Assembly: GCF_001597745.1 (NCBI RefSeq) | Contig: NZ_LUHJ01000066.1 | Span: 1 to 43,789 of the forward strand | DNA from: Anabaena sp. 4-3 | GTDB lineage: Bacteria; Cyanobacteriota; Cyanobacteriia; Cyanobacteriales; Nostocaceae | DNA length: 43,789 bases | Direction: 5' to 3' | In this document: positions 18,236 to 26,190 of the stretch, in pieces | Numbering within the stretch: position 1 is the stretch's first letter | Layout: every line of letters begins with the position of its first letter | Notes under the pieces: generated by a model | Told to the model about the DNA's origin: nothing | Database searches by the model: none | Seen by the model: only the letters and a program-made list of their open reading frames with translations | Made by a program: the position numbers and the translations under genes

Positions 18236-18439
18236 TTATTTAATGTTAGCCCTTGCGTCCCTAACTGCGGCAATAAAAAATAAACCCGTCAGAGGAATAC
18301 TCAACCCTAAGATAATAGAAGTTAACTGCACACCTAAATCTGGCTGTCCTGAAGTTAATTCAAACACAGAACCAACAGCAGCGATCGCTGTTATACAAGA
18401 ACTTCCCAGAAAAAAACCGCTTTTTGGAGTTAAATACAC
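18236..18439 (-). CDS. Small two-helix membrane protein downstream of def
   Basis: A 67-residue protein with two hydrophobic helices (about 8-27, FFLGSSCITAIAAVGSVF, and about 40-61, LTSIILGLSIPLTGLFFIAAV) and a charged C-terminus. The GTG start (18437-18439) is 11 nt after the def stop; an AGGGTGG sequence overlapping that stop can serve as ribosome binding site, so it is probably co-transcribed and coupled with def. I do not recognise the family. The coding signal (membrane pattern, RBS, operon placement) supports a real gene. Confidence 0.7.
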   Translation of the reverse strand: MYLTPKSGFFLGSSCITAIAAVGSVFELTSGQPDLGVQLTSIILGLSIPLTGLFFIAAVRDARANIK

Positions 18440-18450
18440 TACTAGCCACC

Positions 18451-19014
18451 CTATGCTACTGGTTTAACTGCTTGATACGAGAAGCCATTTTTAGATAACT
18501 CCTGCGCCAAAGTCAAGGAGTTGTCTACACGATCTACAAACACAACACCATTCAGGTGATCCATTTCATGCTGTATGCAGCGTGCGAGTAAGTCAGTCGC
18601 TTTCAGCGTTTGGGGACGGCCATTTTCATCTTTATAAGATACTTCCACAACTGTGGGACGCTTCACATCCATATATACGCCAGGAATACTCAAACATCCT
18701 TCTTGCGCCACACAAATGTCACGGCTAACTTGTTTAATGGTGGGGTTAATTAATACCAGTGGTGGGTTAGCAGGGTTATCGGGTTCGCAGTCAATCACAA
18801 TTAGTTGTTTATGAATTCCAACTTGGGGTGCAGCCAAACCTATGCCATCATTGCTGTACATAGTTTGTAGCATCTCGCGTATGAGTTGACGAATTTCATC
18901 GTCTACTTTGGTGATGCGTTTGGCTGGTTGACGCAAAGCGCGATCGCCTAGATAGTGTAGTTGTAATGGCGGATTTTTTAACTTTTTCTTCTCAACAGCA
19001 ATTTCAGAAGGCAT
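18451..19014 (-). CDS. def: Peptide deformylase
   Basis: A 187-residue metalloenzyme that removes the formyl group from nascent protein N-termini. All three signatures are intact: GIGLAAPQVG at 57-66, EGCLSIPG at 105-112 (metal ligand Cys107), and QHEMDH at 148-153 (ligands His149 and His153, catalytic Glu150). The class resembles the type 1B enzymes of cyanobacteria and plastids. A small membrane protein gene follows within 11 nt. Confidence 0.96.
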   Translation of the reverse strand: MPSEIAVEKKKLKNPPLQLHYLGDRALRQPAKRITKVDDEIRQLIREMLQTMYSNDGIGLAAPQVGIHKQLIVIDCEPDNPANPPLVLINPTIKQVSRDICVAQEGCLSIPGVYMDVKRPTVVEVSYKDENGRPQTLKATDLLARCIQHEMDHLNGVVFVDRVDNSLTLAQELSKNGFSYQAVKPVA

Positions 19015-19090
19015 GACTCTCGATGGCTAATTTGTGAAAATTCCTACTACCCTCATTCTATCAATGTCGTTTGTCGTTCGTGGTGATTAT

Positions 19091-19137
19091 TAAACGCGGA
19101 GGCACGCGGAGTCAACGCGGAGGTACGCAGAGTTTAC
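19091..19137. repeat. Dispersed CGCGGAG repeat (reverse orientation of the 18111 repeat)
   Basis: Units ACGCGGAGGCACGCGGAG and ACGCGGAGGTACGCAGAG lie between divergent def and ftsX. This is the reverse complement of the CTCCGCG repeat at 18111-18154, so the def operon is flanked by inverted copies about 0.9 kb apart. Confidence 0.65.
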
Positions 19138-19210
19138 CGAAAGATTTGGCTTGGGTGTATAAAGGTAGTGGTTTCCGTAGGCTATTTTGAATTTTCTCTT
19201 GGGGTGATGT

Positions 19211-20113
19211 GTGTTGAAATTTCTGACGAAACTTGACTACTTGCTGAAGGAAACTTTTCTGGGTTTGCTGCGTGGTGGTTGGATGAATTGGGCAGCTGTG
19301 AGTACGGTGACGGTGTTACTGTTTTTATTTGGTTTGAGTTTGCAAACTTCTTGGCAGGTGGAAAAACTTGTTAATCAATTTGGTAGTCAGTTAGAGTTAT
19401 CAGTTTATCTTGATTCTGGTACGCGCGCCCAGACTATAGAAACATTGGTGGTACAATTTCCAGATGTTGTCAGTGTGCAGACTATTCCTAAAGAGGAAGC
19501 TTGGAGTAAGTTAGTTAAGGAAATGGGAATTTCTGATATTGAGGGTGCGACGCAACAGTTAGGCGAAAATCCTTTGGTTGATGAAATTAAGGTGAAAGCT
19601 CGTAACCCTCAAGTTGTGCCGAATTTAGCTACTCAACTAGCTAAGTTGCAGGGTGTGGAAACGGTTCAATATATTGATGAGGCGGTAAAACGCATTGCCC
19701 AGTTGCACAGAGGTCTTAACTGGGTGACTTTAACGATTACAATTATTTTGACATTAACTGCGATCGCTGTCACTACGACCACCATTAGGCTGATAGTTTT
19801 AGCCCGTCGTCAGGAAATTGAAATTATGCAGCTAGTCGGCGCAACAAAGGCGTGGATTTATCTACCGTTCATTTTACAAGGAGTTGCCTTTGGTTTATTG
19901 GGTGGTGCGATCGCCTGGAGTTTTATTTCAGTCATTCAGCAGTTCATCAGTAAGTTACTCAGCAATCAACCAGAATTTTTGCAATTTCTTAGCAATGGTA
20001 TCCAACTCACTCCTATACAAATTCTACTCTTACCCATCATTCTTTTAAGCTTTGGTGCAGCTGTAGGATTAATAGGAAGCTTATTTGCTGTCAGACGTTT
20101 TGCTAAAAGTTAA
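19211..20113 (+). CDS. ftsX: FtsX-like ABC transporter permease
   Basis: A 300-residue membrane protein with one N-terminal transmembrane helix (about 25-45), a periplasmic loop of about 110 residues containing the ECD (QLELSVYLDSG... VQYIDEA), and three C-terminal helices. This is the FtsX topology. With FtsE it would couple ATP hydrolysis to activation of cell-wall hydrolases at division. No ftsE is adjacent; cyanobacteria often keep the two apart. The GTG start at 19211 is preceded by GGGGTGATGT, an acceptable ribosome binding site. Confidence 0.92.
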   Translation: MLKFLTKLDYLLKETFLGLLRGGWMNWAAVSTVTVLLFLFGLSLQTSWQVEKLVNQFGSQLELSVYLDSGTRAQTIETLVVQFPDVVSVQTIPKEEAWSKLVKEMGISDIEGATQQLGENPLVDEIKVKARNPQVVPNLATQLAKLQGVETVQYIDEAVKRIAQLHRGLNWVTLTITIILTLTAIAVTTTTIRLIVLARRQEIEIMQLVGATKAWIYLPFILQGVAFGLLGGAIAWSFISVIQQFISKLLSNQPEFLQFLSNGIQLTPIQILLLPIILLSFGAAVGLIGSLFAVRRFAKS

Positions 20114-20128
20114 GAGCTACTGCGGAAA

Positions 20129-20178
20129 ATGACTAATAACTAATAACTAATGACTAATGACTAATAACTAATAACTAA
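20129..20178. repeat. TAACTAA/TGACTAA array abutting a start codon
   Basis: About seven units alternate between TGACTAA and TAACTAA and end 3 nt before the ATG of the DUF3598 gene. The leader of that gene is therefore repeat and lacks a Shine-Dalgarno sequence. Confidence 0.88.
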
Positions 20179-20181
20179 AAT

Positions 20182-21000
20182 ATGACTTCTCAATGGCAAT
20201 ATTTACTAAAAAATCTCGGTGAATGGCGAGGTTCATTCACACGTTTTTCACCCCAAGGTGAACTGTTAGAAGATATCAACAGTGTAGTCTCTTTAGAAGG
20301 ATTGAACAATAACCAAACTATACATCAGGTTGTTCGCCGTCAAGGACAAGCCGATTTAGTTTTAGAATACAGTTCCTTGTCCCGGAATACACTATTTTTC
20401 CCTAATGGTGCATTTTCCCAAGGTTCTATTCAGCTAGCACCTTTTACTGAGTTTGGTGCAGAATTAGGATTAATTCACGAAAATCGCCGCTTACGCCTAG
20501 TTCAATTATTCGATAAAAATGGTCAAATAGATAAACTCACTCTGATTCGTGAACATTTAGCGGGTACTGAACCAGTAGAAAACCCACCCTTACAAATAGA
20601 TGACTTGCTGGGAGAATGGCAAGGTGAAGCTACAACCATATATCCTGACTGGAGTTCCCCTGAAACTATCTCTACAAATCTCAAAATACAACTTAATAAT
20701 AGTCAACAATTAACTCAAACTATCAATTATCCTGGATGCACAATTACATCCACTGCTAGCATCAACGGTTCTCGCATCATCTTTGATCAAAATCCTCAAA
20801 AGCAAATACAAGTTTTGTTATTACCTAACGGTGCGTCTGCTACTTTTACTCTGAAAGTTCAGCTACGTCAAGCTTTTATCTTAGAGATGGGTTGGTTAAT
20901 TCAACCAAACTTGCGCCAACGCATACTACGCAGTTATAACGATAAAGGTGAATGGGTAAGTTTAACTTTAGTTACAGAACAGCGAGTCAAAACTGATTAA
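20182..21000 (+). CDS. DUF3598 family protein (calycin/lipocalin-like)
   Basis: A 272-residue soluble protein with two repeated beta-barrel-like halves: WQYLLKNLGEWRGSFTRFSP at the N-terminus and LLGEWQGEATTIYPDWS near 140. This is the usual DUF3598 arrangement in cyanobacteria and plants. Function is unknown; barrel folds of this type often bind small hydrophobic ligands. The start codon sits directly behind a heptamer array with no ribosome binding site. Confidence 0.87.
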   Translation: MTSQWQYLLKNLGEWRGSFTRFSPQGELLEDINSVVSLEGLNNNQTIHQVVRRQGQADLVLEYSSLSRNTLFFPNGAFSQGSIQLAPFTEFGAELGLIHENRRLRLVQLFDKNGQIDKLTLIREHLAGTEPVENPPLQIDDLLGEWQGEATTIYPDWSSPETISTNLKIQLNNSQQLTQTINYPGCTITSTASINGSRIIFDQNPQKQIQVLLLPNGASATFTLKVQLRQAFILEMGWLIQPNLRQRILRSYNDKGEWVSLTLVTEQRVKTD

Positions 21001-21077
21001 CTTTATTGGCAGAAAAATCCGAAAAGTAGCAAGCTGACTTTGTAGCTGAATCATACAAGCCTTTAGGAATTAATAAT

Positions 21078-21458
21078 ATGTCTACAAAATCTCTCTGGAA
21101 AATTTTAGCTACATTTACAGGTGCAGCTTCCGTATTAACCGCTACCTTAGCAATACCTACATCAGCACTAGCTTCGACAACAGAATTTAGCTGTAGCGCA
21201 GAAGGTGTATATGTGGAAGTTTCCCGCCTCAGCAATGGTAAACTACGCTATGCAGCCTACAATATACCAACTACCCTACAACGTCCTGATCTCCTGCTGA
21301 ACAATGGTACAGTCAGACGTGATAAAAATGGAGATTTAGTTTACAGATTTAGAAACGGTAATTATCTCTATGCTGCGGTTAAAGATGAAGGTTACGGCAG
21401 AGTTTTAGTTTATAAAAATAATCGCTTGATTGCTACTAAATATTGTGGAGATGTTTAG
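21078..21458 (+). CDS. Small secreted protein, unknown
   Basis: A 126-residue protein with a clear signal peptide (MSTKSLWK, hydrophobic stretch, then TSALAS with likely cleavage near residue 32). The mature part is about 94 residues and beta-rich. It has one cysteine near each end (FSCSAEG and YCGDV), which could form a disulfide. No recognised domain. It lies 77 nt after the DUF3598 gene and might share its transcript. A hairpin with a T-run at 21600 may end the unit. Confidence 0.75.
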   Translation: MSTKSLWKILATFTGAASVLTATLAIPTSALASTTEFSCSAEGVYVEVSRLSNGKLRYAAYNIPTTLQRPDLLLNNGTVRRDKNGDLVYRFRNGNYLYAAVKDEGYGRVLVYKNNRLIATKYCGDV

Positions 21459-21508
21459 TTATAAATAACATTAAGATAGCGATTTCTAGTCTAATAAGTT
21501 ACATATTT

Positions 21509-21540
21509 ATCTGTGTTTCTCTGTGTTTATCTGCGTTTAA
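21509..21540. repeat. TCTGTGTTT/TCTGCGTTT repeat
   Basis: Three imperfect units (ATCTGTGTTT, CTCTGTGTTT, ATCTGCGTTT) resemble the CTCTGCG family seen elsewhere in the window and the sequence at 16340-16356. Confidence 0.5.
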
Positions 21541-21599
21541 TTATGACTGACTGCACCTCACTTGAATGGGAATTGCTATAAATCATCTTTCATTTTTAC

Positions 21600-21626
21600 A
21601 ACCCAGTTCTATAATGACTGGGTTTT
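21600..21626 (+). terminator. Rho-independent terminator-like hairpin
   Basis: AACCCAGT (21600-21607) and ACTGGGTT (21617-21624) form an 8-bp stem with a 9-nt loop, followed by TT-CC to give four consecutive T in the exit. It lies between the secreted-protein gene and the toxin-antitoxin genes. Confidence 0.55.
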
Positions 21627-21713
21627 CCATTAGAAACAATTATGATGGATAAACTTGTCGTAGCAATATCTGAATTAGCGATACAAAGAAAGTAAAATAA
21701 TTAGATATTAAAT

Positions 21714-22037
21714 ATGACTACCAAAGAACTATTGCTTCAAGAAATAGAAACTCTACCACCAGAATTACTTACAGAAGCATTGTTATTAATTCGTTCTATT
21801 AAACTTACTCACACAAACAAGGATTTAGAAACAGATCAGCAACAACCTAGCGTCTTATCAGAAGCTACAAAAACTTCTGATGATACAAAGCAATTAACAT
21901 ACCGCCCTACTTCTGGACATTCCATTCTGAGACACGCTGGTACGTGGGAAGGTGATGATTTTGAGGAATGCTTACAATCAGTATATGATAACCGTGAAAA
22001 AGCTAAATTTGATTATGAATACAACCCATTTGAATAA
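21714..22037 (+). CDS. Antitoxin-like protein (partner of a PIN toxin)
   Basis: A 107-residue protein. The opening MTTKELLLQEIETLPPELLTEALLLI is the DUF2281-like pattern common in cyanobacterial antitoxins. The C-terminal part (RHAGTWEGDDFEECLQSVYDNR) resembles the toxin-binding tails of such proteins. Its TAA stop overlaps the next gene's ATG (TAATG at 22035-22039), so the two are translationally coupled. The toxin is disrupted, so this may be a relic antitoxin or one that protects against other toxins. Confidence 0.82.
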   Translation: MTTKELLLQEIETLPPELLTEALLLIRSIKLTHTNKDLETDQQQPSVLSEATKTSDDTKQLTYRPTSGHSILRHAGTWEGDDFEECLQSVYDNREKAKFDYEYNPFE

Positions 22038-22492
22038 TGTATTTATTGGATACAAATCATTGTAGTGCCATTATTTTAGGTGAGCTAAATATTATCCGTC
22101 ATATTATTGAAGTTGGAGAAAATAATATTTCCACTTGTGTAATTGTCCAGGGTGAACTAAGATACATGATGGAAAAATCCCAACGAAAGGATGTTAATCT
22201 TGGTCACTTGACAGAATTTTTAGAGGATATTCGTATTTATTTAGTAACGGAAGAGACTGCTATCATCTACGGTGAATTAAAAGCAGCTTGATTTAATCAA
22301 TTTGCATCAAAAGAAAAAAACAAGCGAAGAAAAACCAAAATTACTGATTTAGGTTTTGGCGAAAATGACCTGTGGATAGCAGCTATTGCCATTCAAAATC
22401 ATCTCACCATAGTATCGGCTGATAGCGACTTTCAACGAATGCAACAAGTAAGAAATCTATCTGTTGAATCTTGGCTAACTAGAACAGCATAA
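22037..22492 (+). pseudogene. PIN-domain toxin (VapC-like) interrupted by an in-frame TGA
   Basis: Codons 1-84 give MYLLDTNH (Asp5), then VQGELRY (acidic residue near 40), up to IYGELKAA. A TGA at 22289-22291 interrupts the frame. Reading on in the same frame restores the rest of a PIN domain: LGFGENDLWIAAIAIQ and IVSADSDF, the last two catalytic acidic patches, to a TAA at 22490-22492. Without the second half the active site is incomplete. A single substitution (for example TTA to TGA) explains it, so I call a nonsense-mutated toxin rather than a short gene. A sequencing error or recoding cannot be excluded. Confidence 0.82.
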
Positions 22493-22506
22493 ATAATTAA
22501 AGGTTG

Positions 22507-22530
22507 GTAGTAAGGACTTTAGTCCTTAAT
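22507..22530. repeat. Dispersed palindrome, copy 3 (AAGGACT-tt-AGTCCTT)
   Basis: A perfect palindromic core TAAGGACTTTAGTCCTTA spans 22511-22528, preceded by GTAG. It matches the copies at 10272 and 11534 with compensating changes within the stem. Confidence 0.7.
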
Positions 22531-22562
22531 CCGAAAATCCCCACTCCCTAATTCCAACTAAA

Positions 22563-23138
22563 CTAGACAAGAGTGCAACGTGTCATTAATGCCTGGTGAA
22601 GTAGAGTGTGATATTCTTCATCATGAACGCGATAAGCACCAAATCGTTCTAAATGGGGATTCATCATTTGAGCGTCAAACAGGACAAATTTTTGCTGACG
22701 CAACCTTTCTACCAACTTAACCATCGCTACTTTAGAACCTTCAGGAATGTGGTAAAACATCGATTCACCAATGAAAGCACCACCGATGACAAGTCCTAAA
22801 ATTCCCCCAGCTAGTTTGTCATCTTGCCAAGTTTCAAAACTATAAGCGAAACCTGCTTGGTATAATTGCCAGTAAATCTGTTTTAATTCTTCAGAAATCC
22901 ATGTAGATTCTCGGTTAGCGCAACCTGCAACTACAGCCGCAAAATCACGGTTAACCGCCACACTAAAGCGTTCTTGGTTCAAAATACGCTGTAAAGACTT
23001 GGGGTAACGGAATCGCTCATCTAAAGGAATCAAAGTGCGATCGCGACTACTGTACCATCCCAGGCCGTCATCTTCATCAGCCATGAGAAAATAGCCTTGA
23101 GCATAACCCTGTATAATAGCGGCAATATCATATTGCAT
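22563..23138 (-). CDS. aat: Leucyl/phenylalanyl-tRNA--protein transferase
   Basis: A 191-residue enzyme that adds Leu or Phe from tRNA to proteins with N-terminal Arg or Lys, marking them for ClpS/ClpAP degradation. Signatures: [26 protein letters not shown], and the core [20 protein letters not shown], then [15 protein letters not shown]. It is shorter than the E. coli enzyme (about 234), lacking N- and C-terminal trimming, as is usual in cyanobacteria. Confidence 0.94.
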   Translation of the reverse strand: MQYDIAAIIQGYAQGYFLMADEDDGLGWYSSRDRTLIPLDERFRYPKSLQRILNQERFSVAVNRDFAAVVAGCANRESTWISEELKQIYWQLYQAGFAYSFETWQDDKLAGGILGLVIGGAFIGESMFYHIPEGSKVAMVKLVERLRQQKFVLFDAQMMNPHLERFGAYRVHDEEYHTLLHQALMTRCTLV

Positions 23139-23241
23139 AGATCAAACTAAAAATAAAAAATATCAGAGGAACGCTATGAGAATCTATTATCCTCTGCGCT
23201 CCTCTACATCTTCCTGGTAATTCCTCTGCGGTTAACACAGT

Positions 23242-23571
23242 ATGACACAAGCAATACCACCTATCACTCTCCCAACATCTGAAAATCCCCAACTCGAAGG
23301 TGAATGGTTACAAGAGCGTTTGCTGCGGTGGCTGGATGCAGAATTTATCCCCGAAGCAATTAATCAGAAGATTGCTCAACGAGCAACACAAATTTTTGTC
23401 CGCCAACGAATGGAAGGAGAGAACGATTTAGGTTCTCTAGTCATTGCCATTGTCACCGAAATGCAAGCGTTTGATTTTTCCAAAAGTTTTTATGGAGAGT
23501 TTGCGATCGCTAACGCCGTCAGCGATCTACTCTTAGAAAGTCTGGGTATCGAGCGTTGTTGTGGTCAATAA
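23242..23571 (+). CDS. Conserved cyanobacterial hypothetical protein
   Basis: A 109-residue soluble, mostly helical acidic protein with a Pro-rich N-terminus and paired C-terminal cysteines (ERCCGQ). The pattern WLQERLLRWLDAEFIPE and the later FYGEFAIANAVSDLLL suggest a compact helical domain. I do not recognise the family. A HIP1 site lies in the coding region and codon use is normal. It is divergent from aat. Confidence 0.72.
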   Translation: MTQAIPPITLPTSENPQLEGEWLQERLLRWLDAEFIPEAINQKIAQRATQIFVRQRMEGENDLGSLVIAIVTEMQAFDFSKSFYGEFAIANAVSDLLLESLGIERCCGQ

Positions 23572-23629
23572 AATCAAGTCTATAGTCAAAAGTCCACAGT
23601 CGAAAGTCTAAAGTTCACAGCCATACCCA

Positions 23630-23685
23630 ATGACTAATGACTAATGACTAATGACTAATGACTAATGACTAATGACTAATGACTA
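23630..23685. repeat. TGACTAA heptamer array overlapping the rpsN stop
   Basis: Eight TGACTAA units end in the TAG stop codon of minus-strand rpsN (CTA at 23683-23685). The array separates two convergent genes. Confidence 0.9.
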
Positions 23686-23985
23686 CCAGCTAGACTTAAC
23701 GACTCCAGGTAAAAGACCTTGGTGCGCCCATTCCCGTAAAACGTTCCGAGACAGACCAAAATCACGGTACACACCTCTGGGACGACCAGTTAACCAGCAA
23801 CGGTTACGACGACGAGAGGGCGCACTGTTACGGGGTAACTGTTGAATTTTGCGGTGAATTTCTAGCTTATCTAGGGGAGACTCAGTTGTTCTGAACTCTT
23901 CTAACAAAGCTTCGCGTTTTGCAGCGTATTTTTCAGCCAACTTAGCGCGTTTTTTCTCGCGCTCAATCATACTCTTCTTTGCCAT
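23683..23985 (-). CDS. rpsN: 30S ribosomal protein S14 (uS14)
   Basis: A 100-residue basic protein with the family features [50 protein letters not shown] and a C-terminal SSW. It is the long, zinc-free form: only one cysteine is present. It stands alone rather than in the large ribosomal operon, as is normal for cyanobacteria. The stop codon is contributed by a heptamer array. Confidence 0.97.
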   Translation of the reverse strand: MAKKSMIEREKKRAKLAEKYAAKREALLEEFRTTESPLDKLEIHRKIQQLPRNSAPSRRRNRCWLTGRPRGVYRDFGLSRNVLREWAHQGLLPGVVKSSW

Positions 23986-24062
23986 GAATTATCTTACAGA
24001 TGTAAAGACAGCATTTTCCATTCTACCTTTAGGAAAGGCTGATTGCCTCTATTTTCTTTTAT

Positions 24063-24731
24063 TTAGCCTACGGAAATTTGTTGATGAGCAGCAGGACATA
24101 AATCAGCCAGGTTACAAGCCTCACAAGCTGGAGAACGGGCTTTACACACAGCCCGACCGTGATAAATCAGCCGAATTGACCAATTTTCCCAATCTGGCTG
24201 CGGTAATAACTGCATCAAATCTTTTTCAATGTGAATCGGATCGGCATACTTAGTTAAACCCAAACGCTGACTTAACCGCTTTACGTGGGTATCAACTGTT
24301 ACCCCTGCATTAATTCCGTAAGCATGAGCTAAAACCACATTTGCCGTCTTGCGGGCTACCCCAGGCAGTTTTAACAACTGTTCCATTGTATTAGGAACTA
24401 CAGAATTAAACTCAGTAACAATCATCCGACAAGCGGCTTGAATATTTTTCGCCTTATTGCGATAAAACCCTGTCGAACGCACCAAAGTTTCTAACTCTGC
24501 CAAGTCAGCATTCGCCAAACTAGCAGCATCAGGAAAGCGACTAAATAAAGCTGGTGTAACTTGATTCACGCGCTCATCAGTACACTGAGCAGAGAGAATA
24601 GTCGCCACCAGCAGTTGCACTGGAGTTGAATAAGTTAAAGAGCAGGTCGCATCTGGATACATTTGATGCAATCGAGTCAGTATTTCTACTGCTCGTTGCT
24701 TCTTAGATAATGATTTGCGCTTGGTACTCAC
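24063..24731 (-). CDS. nth: Endonuclease III
   Basis: A 222-residue base-excision repair DNA glycosylase/AP lyase for oxidised pyrimidines. The helix-hairpin-helix LPGVARKTANVV carries the catalytic Lys, the catalytic Asp is in VDTHVKRL, and four cysteines near the C-terminus spaced C-x6-C-x2-C-x5-C bind a 4Fe-4S cluster. I choose the GTG at 24729-24731 because it overlaps the rseP stop by 4 nt (GTGA), a classic coupling arrangement. An ATG seven codons upstream (24750-24752) would overlap by 25 nt and is less likely. It is in an operon with rseP. Confidence 0.95.
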   Translation of the reverse strand: MSTKRKSLSKKQRAVEILTRLHQMYPDATCSLTYSTPVQLLVATILSAQCTDERVNQVTPALFSRFPDAASLANADLAELETLVRSTGFYRNKAKNIQAACRMIVTEFNSVVPNTMEQLLKLPGVARKTANVVLAHAYGINAGVTVDTHVKRLSQRLGLTKYADPIHIEKDLMQLLPQPDWENWSIRLIYHGRAVCKARSPACEACNLADLCPAAHQQISVG

Positions 24732-25825
24732 TGGAATAATTTTTGTACCCACTCCAACTGTGTAGTTAACTGGGTAGTTTCTTTCACAATCAGAAAAATG
24801 CCCAAACCTAAGAGTAGCATTAAACCTGTTTGCATGACACCTTCTTGAATCCGATTCGGCAAGGGCTTACCACGCAAACCTTCAATCAGTAAAAATGCTA
24901 ATTGTCCACCATCTAAAGCTGGGAGAGGCAAAATATTAATTACTGCCAAGTTGATGCTAATTAAAGCCGCAAAAAAGAATAAACTACCTGTATCGTTTTG
25001 GGCGATGTTCGCGCCGATTTCCACAATTTTGATAGGGCCAGCGACTTGTCCAGCAGTTTCACCAAAGTTAGTAATTAGCTGTCCAAATCCTTTAAATGTC
25101 ATGGTGACGATGCGCTGAAATTCAGCCGCACCAACGCTAAAAGCTGTGACTGGATTAGACACAGGACGGCGTTCAACTTTGCCGTTAGGTGCAAGCCCAA
25201 TACCAATACTACCGCCTGTAGGTTTAGCTTCAGGAATGACATTCACAGATAGCTGTTGGTCGCCACGGGCAATTTCTAGTGTAATTGGCTGATTGGGGCT
25301 ACTTTTAATGATGTCTCTTAAACTATCGATAGATTGCAGCGAAGTGCCAAATTTTTGTCCACCAGCTGCGATGATGACATCTCCGGCTTGTAGTCCAGCT
25401 TTGCTGGCGACATCACTGACTTCTGGTGCTAGCTGTTGAATGAGTACCCCTGGTTGGGTAGTCTGCCCAATGCCAATAAAACTGACTTGGGCTACCAATA
25501 GCATATAGGCAAAAATTAAATTGGCAATCACGCCAGCACTAATGACGATCGCCCGGTCTAAAATTGGGCGATTACGCAGCAAATTCGGGTCATTGGGAGG
25601 AATATCACTATCTGGATCATCATCAGGAAACCCGACGAAGCCACCTAAAGGAAACGCCCGGATAGCATATTCGGTTTCTGGGCCTTGGTACTTCCACAGA
25701 ACAGGGCCAAATCCTAAAGAAAAACGGTTGACATGGATACCTTGAGAACGGGCTGCAATAAAATGCCCCAGTTCATGTACCAAGATTAATACCGCCAAGA
25801 CTGCGATCGCTGCTAAAACTGACAT
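24728..25825 (-). CDS. rseP: RIP metalloprotease RseP (site-2 protease)
   Basis: A 365-residue intramembrane zinc protease. HELGH is at residues 17-21 in the first transmembrane helix. A single PDZ domain spans about 115-195 (GLQAGDVIIAAGG). The C-terminal LPALDGGQL motif carries the third metal ligand. The family cleaves anti-sigma factors and signal-peptide remnants in the plane of the membrane. It is upstream of nth with a 4-nt overlap, so both are probably co-transcribed. Confidence 0.95.
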   Translation of the reverse strand: MSVLAAIAVLAVLILVHELGHFIAARSQGIHVNRFSLGFGPVLWKYQGPETEYAIRAFPLGGFVGFPDDDPDSDIPPNDPNLLRNRPILDRAIVISAGVIANLIFAYMLLVAQVSFIGIGQTTQPGVLIQQLAPEVSDVASKAGLQAGDVIIAAGGQKFGTSLQSIDSLRDIIKSSPNQPITLEIARGDQQLSVNVIPEAKPTGGSIGIGLAPNGKVERRPVSNPVTAFSVGAAEFQRIVTMTFKGFGQLITNFGETAGQVAGPIKIVEIGANIAQNDTGSLFFFAALISINLAVINILPLPALDGGQLAFLLIEGLRGKPLPNRIQEGVMQTGLMLLLGLGIFLIVKETTQLTTQLEWVQKLFQ

Positions 25826-25943
25826 AAAGCAAATTAATCAAAATACTCGGATATATACTTTTATTGTAGTAGTTGGTGAAAGGGCGCAAAGACTTAAACC
25901 CTCTGGCAATATCAGGTAATGCTTGGCTCAACATCAGGAATTT

Positions 25944-25971
25944 GTTGGGTTGCGCCGTCGCTCAACCCAAC
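25944..25971. repeat. Dispersed hairpin GTTGGGTTG...CAACCCAAC
   Basis: A perfect 9-bp stem (25944-25952/25963-25971) with a 10-nt GC-rich loop. A related hairpin with AACCCAACA/TGTTGGGTT arms is at 26191-26218. Its right arm overlaps the stop of the minus-strand gene at 25962. Confidence 0.75.
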
Positions 25972-26150
25972 CTGCAATACTCGCTCAAAGCCTCCAATCT
26001 TCGCTCCTGCATCAACTCTTGTGAAAGTTCTCTACTAGCAGGAATATATTTTCTGACAAGAGCCTGAGCATTTTGGACAGAAGTTTGTACACTACCACGG
26101 ATTGGTTGATCTTCTGGTACCAAGTGAGCTTCATTAATTGGAATCATCAT
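25962..26150 (-). CDS. Small antitoxin-like protein
   Basis: A 62-residue protein. Its C-terminal half (LVRKYIPASRELSQELMQERRLEA) resembles the toxin-binding tails of type II antitoxins seen in cyanobacteria; this is recollected similarity. The ATG at 26148-26150 is favoured by AAAGGA 8-10 nt upstream on the minus strand; the frame is open upstream only because it runs through a hairpin repeat. No toxin gene is next to it, so it is a solitary or relic antitoxin. The last codons (after about residue 57) fall in the hairpin at 25944-25971, suggesting that the original C-terminus was altered. Confidence 0.5.
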   Translation of the reverse strand: MMIPINEAHLVPEDQPIRGSVQTSVQNAQALVRKYIPASRELSQELMQERRLEALSEYCRLG

Positions 26151-26190
26151 CAGCCATCCTTTTAAAGTGTAGATTGAATTGAACTGAGGA

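Noticed and set aside
22037-22291. Short complete 84-residue PIN protein
   Set aside because: The same frame beyond the TGA encodes the missing catalytic half, so truncation is the better explanation.
24063-24752. ATG at 24750-24752 as nth start
   Set aside because: It requires a 25-nt overlap with rseP; the GTG giving a 4-nt GTGA overlap is more typical.
25873-26067. Plus-strand 64-codon frame between rseP and serS
   Set aside because: Overlaps the hairpin at 25944 and the better-supported minus-strand small gene; no ribosome binding site.
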